This document shows positions 22,228 to 29,557 of a stretch of DNA of 39,294 nucleotides, piece by piece. Positions within the stretch are counted from its first letter, which is position 1. Each line of letters begins with the position of its first letter. This DNA is from Verrucomicrobiales bacterium (GTDB lineage Bacteria > Verrucomicrobiota > Verrucomicrobiia > Verrucomicrobiales > DEV007), in assembly GCA_029213265.1 (NCBI GenBank), contig JARGNG010000016.1:1-39294 (forward strand), in the 5' to 3' direction. The translations under genes were made by a program, and so were the position numbers. A model generated the notes under the pieces. It worked only from the letters and a program-made list of their open reading frames with translations. It made no database searches and was not told the DNA's origin.

Positions 22228-24078
22228 TCACCGTTCCTCCAGATCGACGTTTCTCAGGGAGAGGAAGCCGTTGCTGTCAATTTCAGCCTCTCCCGGTCCC
22301 GCGACCCATTCCTTCGCACTTTCGGGACCTCTCGCAGGATCGCCCACGGGATCGAATCTCAGAAAGATCTGACCATCAACGAGCTTTGCCGCAATTCCGG
22401 GAAGAAGACGGCCGACTGATTTCGGGTGTCGGCCCTGTTGAGGGGCGTGGCGAGAAGATTCCCCCATCGCAGGGTCGGTTCGGCTCATCGAAACAACACG
22501 CCCATCAAAGTCCCAGGCCCGGGCGAGGGAGAGCTGGATTGTTTCCTCCCAGTCCTCAAGATTCCATTGATTGGCTCGCCCGAACAGGATGCCGTATTGC
22601 AGCGAGCTGATGCTGAGTGGTTGATCAATGCTCGCGAAAAAATCGGCGGTTCCGGCAACGATCGTGACGCCTTGATCGAGGATCGCCCTTTCAAGCGAGT
22701 CGAAGTCCTGCTGAAGCGAGTAGGACCGGGAGACGACCTTCCCCCTTGCCAGTGCCGGGGACCAGCAACCGAGGGTAAGACCGCCGGGAGTCGCGAGTGA
22801 TTGCTCGGAGAAAAGGGACTCGTCTTTTTGCACAAAATGGGCAGCAGTGACCTGGAGTGCATTACGGTGCAACTCGTTTGCTTTCAAAAGAACGGGGTCA
22901 TCCCCGGGACGACGGACGAGGCCGACGGCTTCCCGCGTTTTTTCTCTCTGGTTCAGATCGAGGCGCCAGCAGGTCAGCCAGGCAGGCTCGAAAAACGCAC
23001 GGAGGCGTTCCATCAACATGACTCCCGATCCTGAACCGGTCATGACCGACTTCATGTCGATAAAAATGCCATCATCTCCCTGCCAGAAATCGATGAGATG
23101 AGACATGAACGCCCGGGACGTAATGACGGTCCGGATTCCGAGGGGCGCGATCGCTTTCGCGACAGCTTCGGTTTCCCGTTGATCAATCGTGAAAGGGAGA
23201 TTCACGGGCGTCTTCCCAGCCAGCACGAGGCCGTAGTTGATCACCACGGTCATCGGTCCCGGTGGCAGGAGAATGCCGACGCGGTCGCCTTCTTCCGGCG
23301 GTTGATTCATCCATCGGCGCGCCATCGCGGTCGCAAGCCCCAGGGTGTATCCACGCGACCAGGTGCGGGGACCGTTCTTTCCGTATTCGATCAGAAACGG
23401 CTGTTTCCGTCGCCTTTTCAGACCTTTGACGAGTGCCTTTTCGAGGGGCTGATCCAGCTCCCTGCGCCCCGAAAAAGCTTCGATCGACGCTTCCCAGACC
23501 GCGAGTCGGACCGCTTCCACATTCGCCTCTTCCGCCGGAATCGGCCGACCAAAGGACACCTGCAGGGGGCAGGTCCAGCTGGCCGGCCTCTTTCTAAAGT
23601 AGGAGCCCCGTTCAAAGGAAAAAATCGAATTCCAGAGTCCGTCCATGTAGACCGGCACGACGGGGCACTTGGCTTTTCTGGCGATCAACTCAAAGCCTTT
23701 CTTGAATTCCCCCATGACACCGAGCCGGGTCAGTCCTCCTTCAGGAAACAGGCAGACGACATCCCCTTCGTTCAAAGCTGCGACGGTTCTTGTGATCGCC
23801 TCTTTGGCATGTTGAGGGCGAATCGGAATCGCTCCGAACAGATTCAGAAACCAGCTGATCGCACCCACTTTAGTGTAGTGTTCCAGCACCACGAACCGGA
23901 CCGGGCGGGGAGAGCACAGATACATGATGAACGAATCTATGTAGCTGACGTGGTTGCTGAGCATGAGAACGCCGCCCTCGCGCGGAACGAAGCCCACTCC
24001 GGATCTCCGGACACGGTAAATCAGCCAGACGATGGGCAACATCGTTATCCGGAAGAATAACTGAGCGAGAAACTTCAT
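22228..24078 (-). CDS. PlsC acyltransferase fused to a degenerate acyl-ACP-synthetase-like domain
   Basis: A 616-residue protein related to the acyltransferase/acyl-ACP synthetase Aas. Residues 1-205 are a PlsC domain with HVSYID (HX4D; His43, Asp48), FPEGGLTRLG (111-120) and VPVYMDGLW, so acyl transfer to a lysophospholipid is likely. Residues about 220-616 follow the AMP-binding fold (DRVGILLPPGP, NYGLVLAGKTPVNLPF, GRLLPGIAAKLVD), but the ATP phosphate-binding loop expected near 394-406 is missing (DDPVLLKANELHRN). The GYGxTE motif is unrecognisable. The chain stops at DSNGFLSLRNVDLEER, before the C-terminal subdomain. Adenylation activity is therefore doubtful. Its ATG overlaps the MFS stop by 4 bp. 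Confidence 0.86.
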   Translation of the reverse strand: MKFLAQLFFRITMLPIVWLIYRVRRSGVGFVPREGGVLMLSNHVSYIDSFIMYLCSPRPVRFVVLEHYTKVGAISWFLNLFGAIPIRPQHAKEAITRTVAALNEGDVVCLFPEGGLTRLGVMGEFKKGFELIARKAKCPVVPVYMDGLWNSIFSFERGSYFRKRPASWTCPLQVSFGRPIPAEEANVEAVRLAVWEASIEAFSGRRELDQPLEKALVKGLKRRRKQPFLIEYGKNGPRTWSRGYTLGLATAMARRWMNQPPEEGDRVGILLPPGPMTVVINYGLVLAGKTPVNLPFTIDQRETEAVAKAIAPLGIRTVITSRAFMSHLIDFWQGDDGIFIDMKSVMTGSGSGVMLMERLRAFFEPAWLTCWRLDLNQREKTREAVGLVRRPGDDPVLLKANELHRNALQVTAAHFVQKDESLFSEQSLATPGGLTLGCWSPALARGKVVSRSYSLQQDFDSLERAILDQGVTIVAGTADFFASIDQPLSISSLQYGILFGRANQWNLEDWEETIQLSLARAWDFDGRVVSMSRTDPAMGESSRHAPQQGRHPKSVGRLLPGIAAKLVDGQIFLRFDPVGDPARGPESAKEWVAGPGEAEIDSNGFLSLRNVDLEER

Positions 24079-25394
24079 TCAGCAGAGGAAAAGGAAGGAT
24101 GATCTTCCGCTTTCACAAGCCGGGGTAGGAGAAAGGCTGCAATGACGAGAAGAGGGGTGAAACAGAGCACTTGTTGCGAAGCGGTCAATCCTGCCATTTT
24201 CAAGAGAAATCCGATTCCGATGGCAACGATTCCTGAAAAGGAGGTCATCAAATTGAGTGCCGAAATCACCCGGGCGCGATGGGCTTCCTCGGCAATGTCC
24301 TGAAGCCAGGCATTCAGGGGCACGACATAAAAGCCGCTCGCAAATCCGATGAACCCGAGGCTCAGGTTCCACCAGAGGGACGCGGTTTCAAACAGGCCGA
24401 CGCCGAGGAGTCCGATCGACATGGCAACTCCCCCCATAGGCGCGAGGGCAAGCCGGATCCGGTTCCGGGAGAGCATCGAAACGAGCGAGCTACCGATCAT
24501 GAGTCCCCCACCGACCCAGAACAGCATCGTGGCTGTGGCGGTCATGCGACCGGCCCGGCTCGCGTCGGGGAAGATCTCTTTGGCAAATTGCACAAAGTTC
24601 AGACCCAGGAAGTTGGCGATGAGCCAATAGCCGGTGATCAGCAGCGCCGTATTTCTGAGCGCCTTGTGACTGAAGAGATAACGAAGATGTTTAAAATGAC
24701 GAATCCAGATGCCGCGGGAAAAGGTTTCCTGAGGATGATGCGGGGTTTTCACGATGATCTTTCCGATTGCCAGCGCAACAATACAGGCGACTCCGGCACC
24801 GACGACAGGAAGGAGCGCCGCTTTCCATCCGTTTTCGGGGCTCTCTCCGTTGAGGGTGTTGTACTTCTCGAGGAGATGATCAAACCACTGTCCCGCCAGC
24901 CACATACCACCGAGAATTCCGACCATCGTAAGCATGGACATGAGACCGTTGGCGAAGCCGAGTTTCTTTGAGCCAACGATCTCCTTGAGGATCCCCTGCT
25001 TGGCGGGGGAAAAGAGAGTCGATTGCACGGCGAGAAGAAAGTAGCCAAAGACTGCAACCTCGACCGAGCGAACCACGATGGCGGCTCCGATCAGAATAAA
25101 GAGCATCAGTTGCAGGAGAAGGCAGAACCAGATCACATCCTTTTTCGAAAACCGGTCCGAGACGAATCCGGCGACGGGAGCGAGAAGAATAAAAGGAAGC
25201 GGAATGAGCGCAGCGAGAATGAACTCGATATTCTCGCCGATGGGCGAACCGGCCGCGACCGACATGGCGAGGCCCATGAGGACGAACTTCACAAAATTGT
25301 CGTTGAACGCATTTTGCGCCTGTACGACCAGAACAGCGGCGAGTGAAATCCAGGATCGTCGGGAGACAGGGGGGCTCGAATCAGTTTCGGACAT
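24075..25394 (-). CDS. MFS transporter, LplT-like lysophospholipid carrier
   Basis: A 439-residue membrane protein with about 12 predicted helices. The N terminus QAQNAFNDNFVKFVLMGLA and the loop FVSDRFSKKDVIW are hallmarks of the LplT-type MFS branch, which flips lysophospholipids across the inner membrane. STLFSPAKQGILKEIV and KLGFANGLMSMLTM fit the same branch. In E. coli the lplT and aas genes sit together, and in many bacteria the parts are fused; here they are separate genes with a 4-bp ATGA overlap, so equal expression is likely. The gene lies 51 bp after the HAD-IB gene on the same strand. Substrate is inferred from family and context. Confidence 0.9.
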   Translation of the reverse strand: MSETDSSPPVSRRSWISLAAVLVVQAQNAFNDNFVKFVLMGLAMSVAAGSPIGENIEFILAALIPLPFILLAPVAGFVSDRFSKKDVIWFCLLLQLMLFILIGAAIVVRSVEVAVFGYFLLAVQSTLFSPAKQGILKEIVGSKKLGFANGLMSMLTMVGILGGMWLAGQWFDHLLEKYNTLNGESPENGWKAALLPVVGAGVACIVALAIGKIIVKTPHHPQETFSRGIWIRHFKHLRYLFSHKALRNTALLITGYWLIANFLGLNFVQFAKEIFPDASRAGRMTATATMLFWVGGGLMIGSSLVSMLSRNRIRLALAPMGGVAMSIGLLGVGLFETASLWWNLSLGFIGFASGFYVVPLNAWLQDIAEEAHRARVISALNLMTSFSGIVAIGIGFLLKMAGLTASQQVLCFTPLLVIAAFLLPRLVKAEDHPSFSSAE

Positions 25395-25445
25395 GGGTTC
25401 TTTGTAAACGAAACCAAAGGGGAGAGCGAACGGATTGTGAGGTGA

Positions 25446-26189
25446 TTAGGGACTTTTCACTTCATACAATCCAAGGGCCTGCAACGCAGAGGCGAACCGG
25501 CCGCTCCACTTGCCTGCATAGGGGCGTTGCGGAGTCATCGTGCGCCATCCATGTTTCAATCCTTCCGAAGCTAGACGGTTACCCGGATGAATCATGACGC
25601 CGTTTTCGGCGATCGAGAGCAGGGGGGTGTCGGCGGAACTGTCCGAATACGCCCAGGAGTCGCCCAGCAGAACCGAGTCTTCCGGAATCAGTCCGCGCTC
25701 TATCATGGCCGTGATTTTTTCGCCGTGCTTGTTGTTCGGCCCGTCGATTCGCGGAAGCCAGGGCATCGTGTCCTCAACTTTCATGTCTGTGCCGATGAAA
25801 TGATCGAAGCCGAGCTTTTCGGAAATTCCTTTCAAATAGAATTCGGGACTCGCGCTGTTGAGAATGAGAAGGCGCCCCTCCTTGCGATTTCGTTCCAATT
25901 CCGCAACGACCGCCGGATAGAGGGCATTCGGGAAATCCGTTTCCAGAAATTCGCGAACGTGTCGGTCCAGTGTCTCCCGTTTCATCCCCCAGAGGTAGCT
26001 CGCGAAAACCCGCTTCATGGACCTCAGATTGAGAAGGCGAAGAGCCGCGAGAGGGAGGCAGGGCAAAAACCAAAGCATGTAGACGCGGCGCCAGCCTTCT
26101 CGGCGCAATACGAAATTACAGAACAAAGCCTGCGTATCGAAGGGGAGGAGAGTGTGGTCGAGATCGAACAGAGCGTAGCCGCGTGCCAT
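25446..26189 (-). CDS. HAD-IB family phosphatase
   Basis: A 247-residue HAD phosphatase. Motif I is FDLDHTL (Asp9 and Asp11), motif II is LNSASPEFYL, a conserved lysine lies in NKHGEKI, and motif III/IV is GDSWAYSDSSAD. The helical cap between motifs I and II places it in the HAD-IB group with SerB and the lipid phosphatase PgpC. A hydrophobic stretch (RVYMLWFLPCLPLAALRLLN) in the cap suggests membrane contact. It is the first gene of a same-strand cluster with the LplT-like carrier and the PlsC protein, and HAD-IB domains fused to PlsC occur elsewhere, so a phospholipid head-group or lysophosphatidate substrate is plausible (inference). Confidence 0.85.
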   Translation of the reverse strand: MARGYALFDLDHTLLPFDTQALFCNFVLRREGWRRVYMLWFLPCLPLAALRLLNLRSMKRVFASYLWGMKRETLDRHVREFLETDFPNALYPAVVAELERNRKEGRLLILNSASPEFYLKGISEKLGFDHFIGTDMKVEDTMPWLPRIDGPNNKHGEKITAMIERGLIPEDSVLLGDSWAYSDSSADTPLLSIAENGVMIHPGNRLASEGLKHGWRTMTPQRPYAGKWSGRFASALQALGLYEVKSP

Positions 26190-26227
26190 ACGGTTCCATG
26201 TTACCCTGTTACGGCAAAGTCGACAAC

Positions 26228-26259
26228 CAACGGAAATTATAGTTACGGAATATCCGTTG
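26228..26259. promoter_or_regulatory. Cluster of ACGGA half-sites in a divergent promoter region
   Basis: In the 110 bp between two divergent genes, CAACGGA (26228-26234) is the inverted repeat of TCCGTTG (26253-26259). The inner part also contains ACGGAATATCCGT, a 13-base interrupted palindrome at 26245-26257. ACGGA at 26230 and 26245 are 15 bp apart. The spacing and symmetry suggest a repressor or activator operator serving either gene; no regulator is known for it. Confidence 0.35.
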
Positions 26260-26299
26260 CAGACTGTGCCATTGCTGGCACTATTCCTCCGATTCTTCT

Positions 26300-26932
26300 A
26301 TGAAAGCCTACGAAATCTTCCAGGGAATGAGCCCCGAAACGGCGGCCTCCGTCTTTCAGTATCTTCGCGACGAACAACGCGAAGTCTACACGGCAAGCCT
26401 TTCCACTCTCGCGGGAAACCGCAAATTGCGTCCCGTGTTTGTGCAGCGCAAGCCTGCTGCCGATCAGATTGCCTGGCTTTCTAAGAACATCAGCCTCCGC
26501 GGATCGGATGAGATTGCAGAGCACGTCGTTCAGCTATGGCTCATGAAAGCGCATCAGGAACTTCTCGTTCAGTTTCTCGACGGAGTTGGAATCGAGCACG
26601 ATGGCGAAGGGGCCGCCGAAGACCTTCCCGAAGAACTTGATGCGAAAAAGCTGAAGTCCACCGTGACGAAGCTTCTCAAGGATCACGATCCGGAAGTGGT
26701 TCGTGTTTATCTTCATGTCTTTCAACTCCAGCGTCCGGAAGGATGGGCCGCTCTCAACGAACTCGTAGCCGAAACCCCGGAATTACAATTTGGTTCGGAG
26801 GAAGCTCCTGCCAAAGAGGAGCCAGTGAAAGAAGAGCCCGTCAAAGAGGAGCCTGCCGCTGAAGCGGAGGAGCCAGTCGAGGAAGCGGAGGCTGAGGAGC
26901 CCGCCGAGGACGTTCCCGCGGAAGAGAAGTGA
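26300..26932 (+). CDS. Hypothetical protein with acidic EEP-repeat tail
   Basis: I do not recognise this 210-residue protein. The first ~170 residues are probably helical, with conserved-looking runs such as MSPETAASVFQYLRDEQREV, FVQRKPAADQIAWLSKN and VVQLWLMKAHQELLVQFLDG. No signal peptide, membrane segment or catalytic motif is seen. The last ~40 residues are a low-complexity acidic tail built of KEEPV and EEPVEEAEAE repeats, likely disordered. It may be a tethering or chaperone-like protein, but nothing shows this directly. The gene diverges from the HAD-IB gene; the ATG at 26300 directly follows CTTCT, without a Shine-Dalgarno sequence. An inverted-repeat element follows its stop. Confidence 0.72.
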   Translation: MKAYEIFQGMSPETAASVFQYLRDEQREVYTASLSTLAGNRKLRPVFVQRKPAADQIAWLSKNISLRGSDEIAEHVVQLWLMKAHQELLVQFLDGVGIEHDGEGAAEDLPEELDAKKLKSTVTKLLKDHDPEVVRVYLHVFQLQRPEGWAALNELVAETPELQFGSEEAPAKEEPVKEEPVKEEPAAEAEEPVEEAEAEEPAEDVPAEEK

Positions 26933-26975
26933 TTCAACCCTGTTAGGCCCGCCTGTGGGTTGGTTGAAAAGCTCC

Positions 26976-27095
26976 CGCAAAGGCGCGGTGGCGCAAAGGC
27001 TTAGTGCGGTTTGGATGAGCCAGGTTTGTGGTTCATGCTCTTGCTTCTCCGAATCACGGTCCCGGAAAAACTCTTTGCGCCTTTGCACCTCTGCG
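26976..27095. repeat. Inverted-repeat element of the GCAAAGGCGC type
   Basis: A 23-base left arm (26976-26998, CGCAAAGGCGCGGTGGCGCAAAG) and a right arm (27073-27095) are inverted repeats with 18 of 23 positions matching, enclosing about 74 bp. The CTTTGCGCCTTTGC motif in the right arm is a common dispersed palindromic repeat in many bacterial genomes, often called REP- or MITE-like. It holds no ORF of its own and ends 13 bp before the ATG of the next gene, so it lies where that gene's leader or promoter should be. Confidence 0.7.
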
Positions 27096-27108
27096 TGAGA
27101 CTAAGAAG

Positions 27109-27399
27109 ATGAAAAGTGCCTACGAACTTGCCATGGAGCGTCTCGCCGATTCCGAGCCGCAAGCCAAACTGTCAGACGAGCAGAAAGCGGAGCTCGGAGC
27201 TGTCGACGACAAGTACAAAGCGAAGATCGCTGAGCGGGAAGTCTTTCTCAATGACCTGCTTGCCAAAGCACAGGCGGAAGGCAACTACACGGAAATGGCT
27301 GAGCTGGAAACTCAGAAGGTCCGGGAGATCGCTGCGATCAAAGAAGAGTGTGAAGCGGCGAAAGAGAAGGTTCGGGACAGCCAGGGCGCGGAGAGCTGA
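27109..27399 (+). CDS. Small coiled-coil hypothetical protein
   Basis: A 96-residue, highly charged protein predicted to be almost all alpha-helical coiled coil: AYELAMERLADSEPQAKL, then DEQKAELGAVDDKYKAKIAE and a long Glu/Lys/Ala heptad stretch (ELETQKVREIAAIKEECEAA). It has one cysteine and no signal peptide or membrane segment. It is not similar to any family I can name. The ATG at 27109 starts the helix; an in-frame start at 27028 would read through the inverted-repeat element, so it is rejected. It converges with the sigma factor gene (75-bp gap). Confidence 0.7.
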   Translation: MKSAYELAMERLADSEPQAKLSDEQKAELGAVDDKYKAKIAEREVFLNDLLAKAQAEGNYTEMAELETQKVREIAAIKEECEAAKEKVRDSQGAES

Positions 27400-27474
27400 G
27401 GAAGCCGGGAAGGAAAGAACTCCCCGAAGGCCCTTCTTCTTTTCTCTATCGTGTTCTTCCCGCGGGGAAAAAGA

Positions 27475-28143
27475 TCAGAACTCTTTCTTCAGCGATTCGA
27501 TCTCTTTCTTGATCAATCCGCCAACGCGGTGCTTGGCGAGGTAGACTTGAGATTGGCTTACGCCGAGTTCTTTTTTCACCTGAGCGACATCCCATTCCTT
27601 GATCACATAGGCGTGGAAAATCTGGAACTGCTTGGGTGAGACGAGTTTCTTGACCCGTCCGATCGCGACTTCGGAGAGGTTGTACATCCACTCATTCTCC
27701 CACATCCGCTCGAGGACTTCCTCGCCGTCCTCTCCCACCATCCGTTCGATCGTTGCCGTGTTGCGTTCGTCGCCGTCTCTGCCGGGAGTCCCCCCGGCCT
27801 GATTCATCGCGGCGGGGTTCCGCTGTTTTTTCCGAAACTGATCGGCGATCCGCCAGCGGGTGATGTTCATTAACCAGGTTTTGAAGGAACCTTTGTCGGG
27901 ATCGTATTTCTGTCCCTTTTTCCACTGCTTCGCGACCGAGAGAACTGTTTCCTGGACTACATCGAATGCCTCGTCCTGCCCCAGTCCGGATTTCAAAGAG
28001 ACGCTGTAAATGAGACGCCAGTAGGTCTGATAAAAATCGTCCCAGGTGCGCTGGTCCTCCCAATCGGAAAGGCGCTCAATCAAACTCATTCGCGTCTTCG
28101 CGAACTGTTCTTTGAGGTCGGACTTCTTTTCCTTCGGGTTCAT
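27475..28143 (-). CDS. ECF-type RNA polymerase sigma factor
   Basis: A sigma-70 family factor, 222 residues from the chosen ATG. Region 2 spans about 20-95: WDDFYQTYWRLIYSV, DEAFDVVQETVLSVAKQW (region 2.2) and GSFKTWLMNITRWRIADQFRK (2.3/2.4). Region 4 is the C-terminal helix-turn-helix (QFQIFHAYVIKEWDVAQVKK, then ELGVSQSQVYLAKHR). The wording TRxSLIERLxDWxDQ near the front is typical of sigma factors in Verrucomicrobiota and Planctomycetota. No anti-sigma factor or membrane protein adjoins it, so its control is unclear. The ATG at 28143 is a choice; another lies at 28167. It diverges from the first oxidoreductase gene across about 85 bp. Confidence 0.87.
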   Translation of the reverse strand: MNPKEKKSDLKEQFAKTRMSLIERLSDWEDQRTWDDFYQTYWRLIYSVSLKSGLGQDEAFDVVQETVLSVAKQWKKGQKYDPDKGSFKTWLMNITRWRIADQFRKKQRNPAAMNQAGGTPGRDGDERNTATIERMVGEDGEEVLERMWENEWMYNLSEVAIGRVKKLVSPKQFQIFHAYVIKEWDVAQVKKELGVSQSQVYLAKHRVGGLIKKEIESLKKEF

Positions 28144-28228
28144 GGATTTCTCAAGTGTAACGGTCATGGTCTGGGTGGGTCGATGCTTTTCGCTTTGCCA
28201 TTCTACGAGGCCCTCCTAGATTTCTTTC

Positions 28229-29476
28229 ATGATTCGAATCGGAATTATTGGTTGTGGTCGAATTCTCGCCGCCCACCTCGAAGGATACAAGATTCTGCGC
28301 GAGGCCGGCGTCGACAATTTTGAGATCACCGCACTGTGTTCGAGAAAGTCGGAAGATGCCCAAAGCTATCTAAAACGGGGCGAAGGGCCGCCGCAGCGAA
28401 AACCGGTTTCGGATATTCCGGGCGATCCTCTCGCGGTGGGAGATCAATATCTCTCCGATTTTCAACCGGATACCGCGGTCGAAGTTTTTTCTGATTATCG
28501 GGATTTACTTGCCTCGGGCCGCGTCGATGCGATCAACGATTTCACGATTCACAGCCTTCATCATCAAATCGCGGAGCTTGCTTTTGATGCCGGGAAACAT
28601 GTTCTCTCCCAGAAGCCACTGGCCGTGACGATGGCCGGAGCGAGGCAGATGTGCGAGCAGGCGGAGGCTGTCGGGGTCACGTTTGGCGTCTTCGAAAATC
28701 TCCGCTTCGACGAAGGCGTGCGTCATCAGCACTGGGCCTTTTCGGAAGATGGCCCGGCCGGAAGATTGCAGATGGCCGTGATGGGAAACATCGGAACCTG
28801 GTGGGCGCCGGATCTCATTGTTGCCGAAACTCCCTGGCGTCATGACCTCATCCAGGGCGGGGGCATGGCGCTCGATCTCGGGCCGCACTTTTTTGATATG
28901 ATCCGTTACATCGGAGGAAGCGAAGTGGCCTCCGTCACCGCGCAAACCCAGGTCGTTGAACCAACCCGCTATCTCTTGCGGAACGGGGAGCGGGTCGATC
29001 CTGTTTCCTGTGATGCGGACGATACTTTCTACGCGCACTTTACCCTCGAATCCGGAGCCGCCGGGACCATGTTCGGAAGCTGGGGCGGGCACGGAACGAA
29101 CACGGTTGTGGGAGAGGGACCGGTTTTCTACGGAACCAATGGGCGGGTCACCGGGGACAAAATCCAGCTCGATGGCGAAGAGGAGCAGTCGCTCGCATCT
29201 CTGTATGAGGCGCAGGCCCCGGTAGAGATGAAGGAACAACATTTTCCGCTCGGTCTGACGAATGACTTCGCCCTTTCCCAGCTCGACTGGATCCGGGCGA
29301 TTGAAAACGGGGTTCAGCCGGAGTGCTCCGGTGCCGAGGGATTGCAGGATTTGGCCTGCGCCTATGCCGTGGTTGAGTCGGACAGGGCAGGGAGAAAAGT
29401 CAGCGTGGAAGAAGTCGCGAATGGCGAGTTACGGGAGTACCAGGAAGTGATCGACGCGAAGATCGGGCTCGGATAG
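28229..29476 (+). CDS. Gfo/Idh/MocA family NAD(P)-dependent oxidoreductase
   Basis: A 415-residue oxidoreductase. The Rossmann motif is GIIGCGRI (6-13). The substrate lysine is in SQKP (Lys129), where EKP is usual. The catalytic region GGGMALDLGPHFFD carries Asp216 and His220. The C-terminal half is the family's alpha/beta sheet domain, with SWGGHGTN and FYGTNGRV. Members reduce or oxidise sugars, inositols or related polyols; the substrate is not readable. A second Gfo/Idh/MocA gene follows 81 bp later on the same strand, with a pair of mutually exclusive hairpins between them. It has no Shine-Dalgarno sequence (CTAGATTTCTTTC precedes the ATG). Confidence 0.92.
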   Translation: MIRIGIIGCGRILAAHLEGYKILREAGVDNFEITALCSRKSEDAQSYLKRGEGPPQRKPVSDIPGDPLAVGDQYLSDFQPDTAVEVFSDYRDLLASGRVDAINDFTIHSLHHQIAELAFDAGKHVLSQKPLAVTMAGARQMCEQAEAVGVTFGVFENLRFDEGVRHQHWAFSEDGPAGRLQMAVMGNIGTWWAPDLIVAETPWRHDLIQGGGMALDLGPHFFDMIRYIGGSEVASVTAQTQVVEPTRYLLRNGERVDPVSCDADDTFYAHFTLESGAAGTMFGSWGGHGTNTVVGEGPVFYGTNGRVTGDKIQLDGEEEQSLASLYEAQAPVEMKEQHFPLGLTNDFALSQLDWIRAIENGVQPECSGAEGLQDLACAYAVVESDRAGRKVSVEEVANGELREYQEVIDAKIGLG

Positions 29477-29537
29477 GAAAACTCATTTTCGTTTTCCTAC
29501 TCCTTTTCCACTGTGCTGAAAAAGAAAAGGAGTAGGA
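29475..29537 (+). promoter_or_regulatory. Two overlapping, mutually exclusive hairpins between oxidoreductase genes
   Basis: AGGAAAAC (29475-29482) pairs with GTTTTCCT (29491-29498), 8 bp with an 8-nt loop. TCCTACTCCTTTTC (29495-29508) pairs with GAAAAGGAGTAGGA (29524-29537), a perfect 14-bp stem with a 15-nt loop. The two share the bases 29495-29498, so only one can form fully at a time. The first arm begins inside the stop codon of the upstream gene, and the second hairpin ends 20 bp before the next ATG. This could be an attenuator-like switch or simply two terminators. Confidence 0.5.
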
Positions 29538-29557
29538 TAAGGAAAAAGGCCTCTCTT

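Noticed and set aside
23098..24060. Plus-strand 320-codon frame in the PlsC gene
   Set aside because: Its translation is dominated by Arg, Gly and His residues, typical of an antisense shadow of a GC-rich gene.
27028..27108. Upstream in-frame start for the coiled-coil protein
   Set aside because: It would translate the inverted-repeat element; the ATG at 27109 opens directly into the coiled coil.
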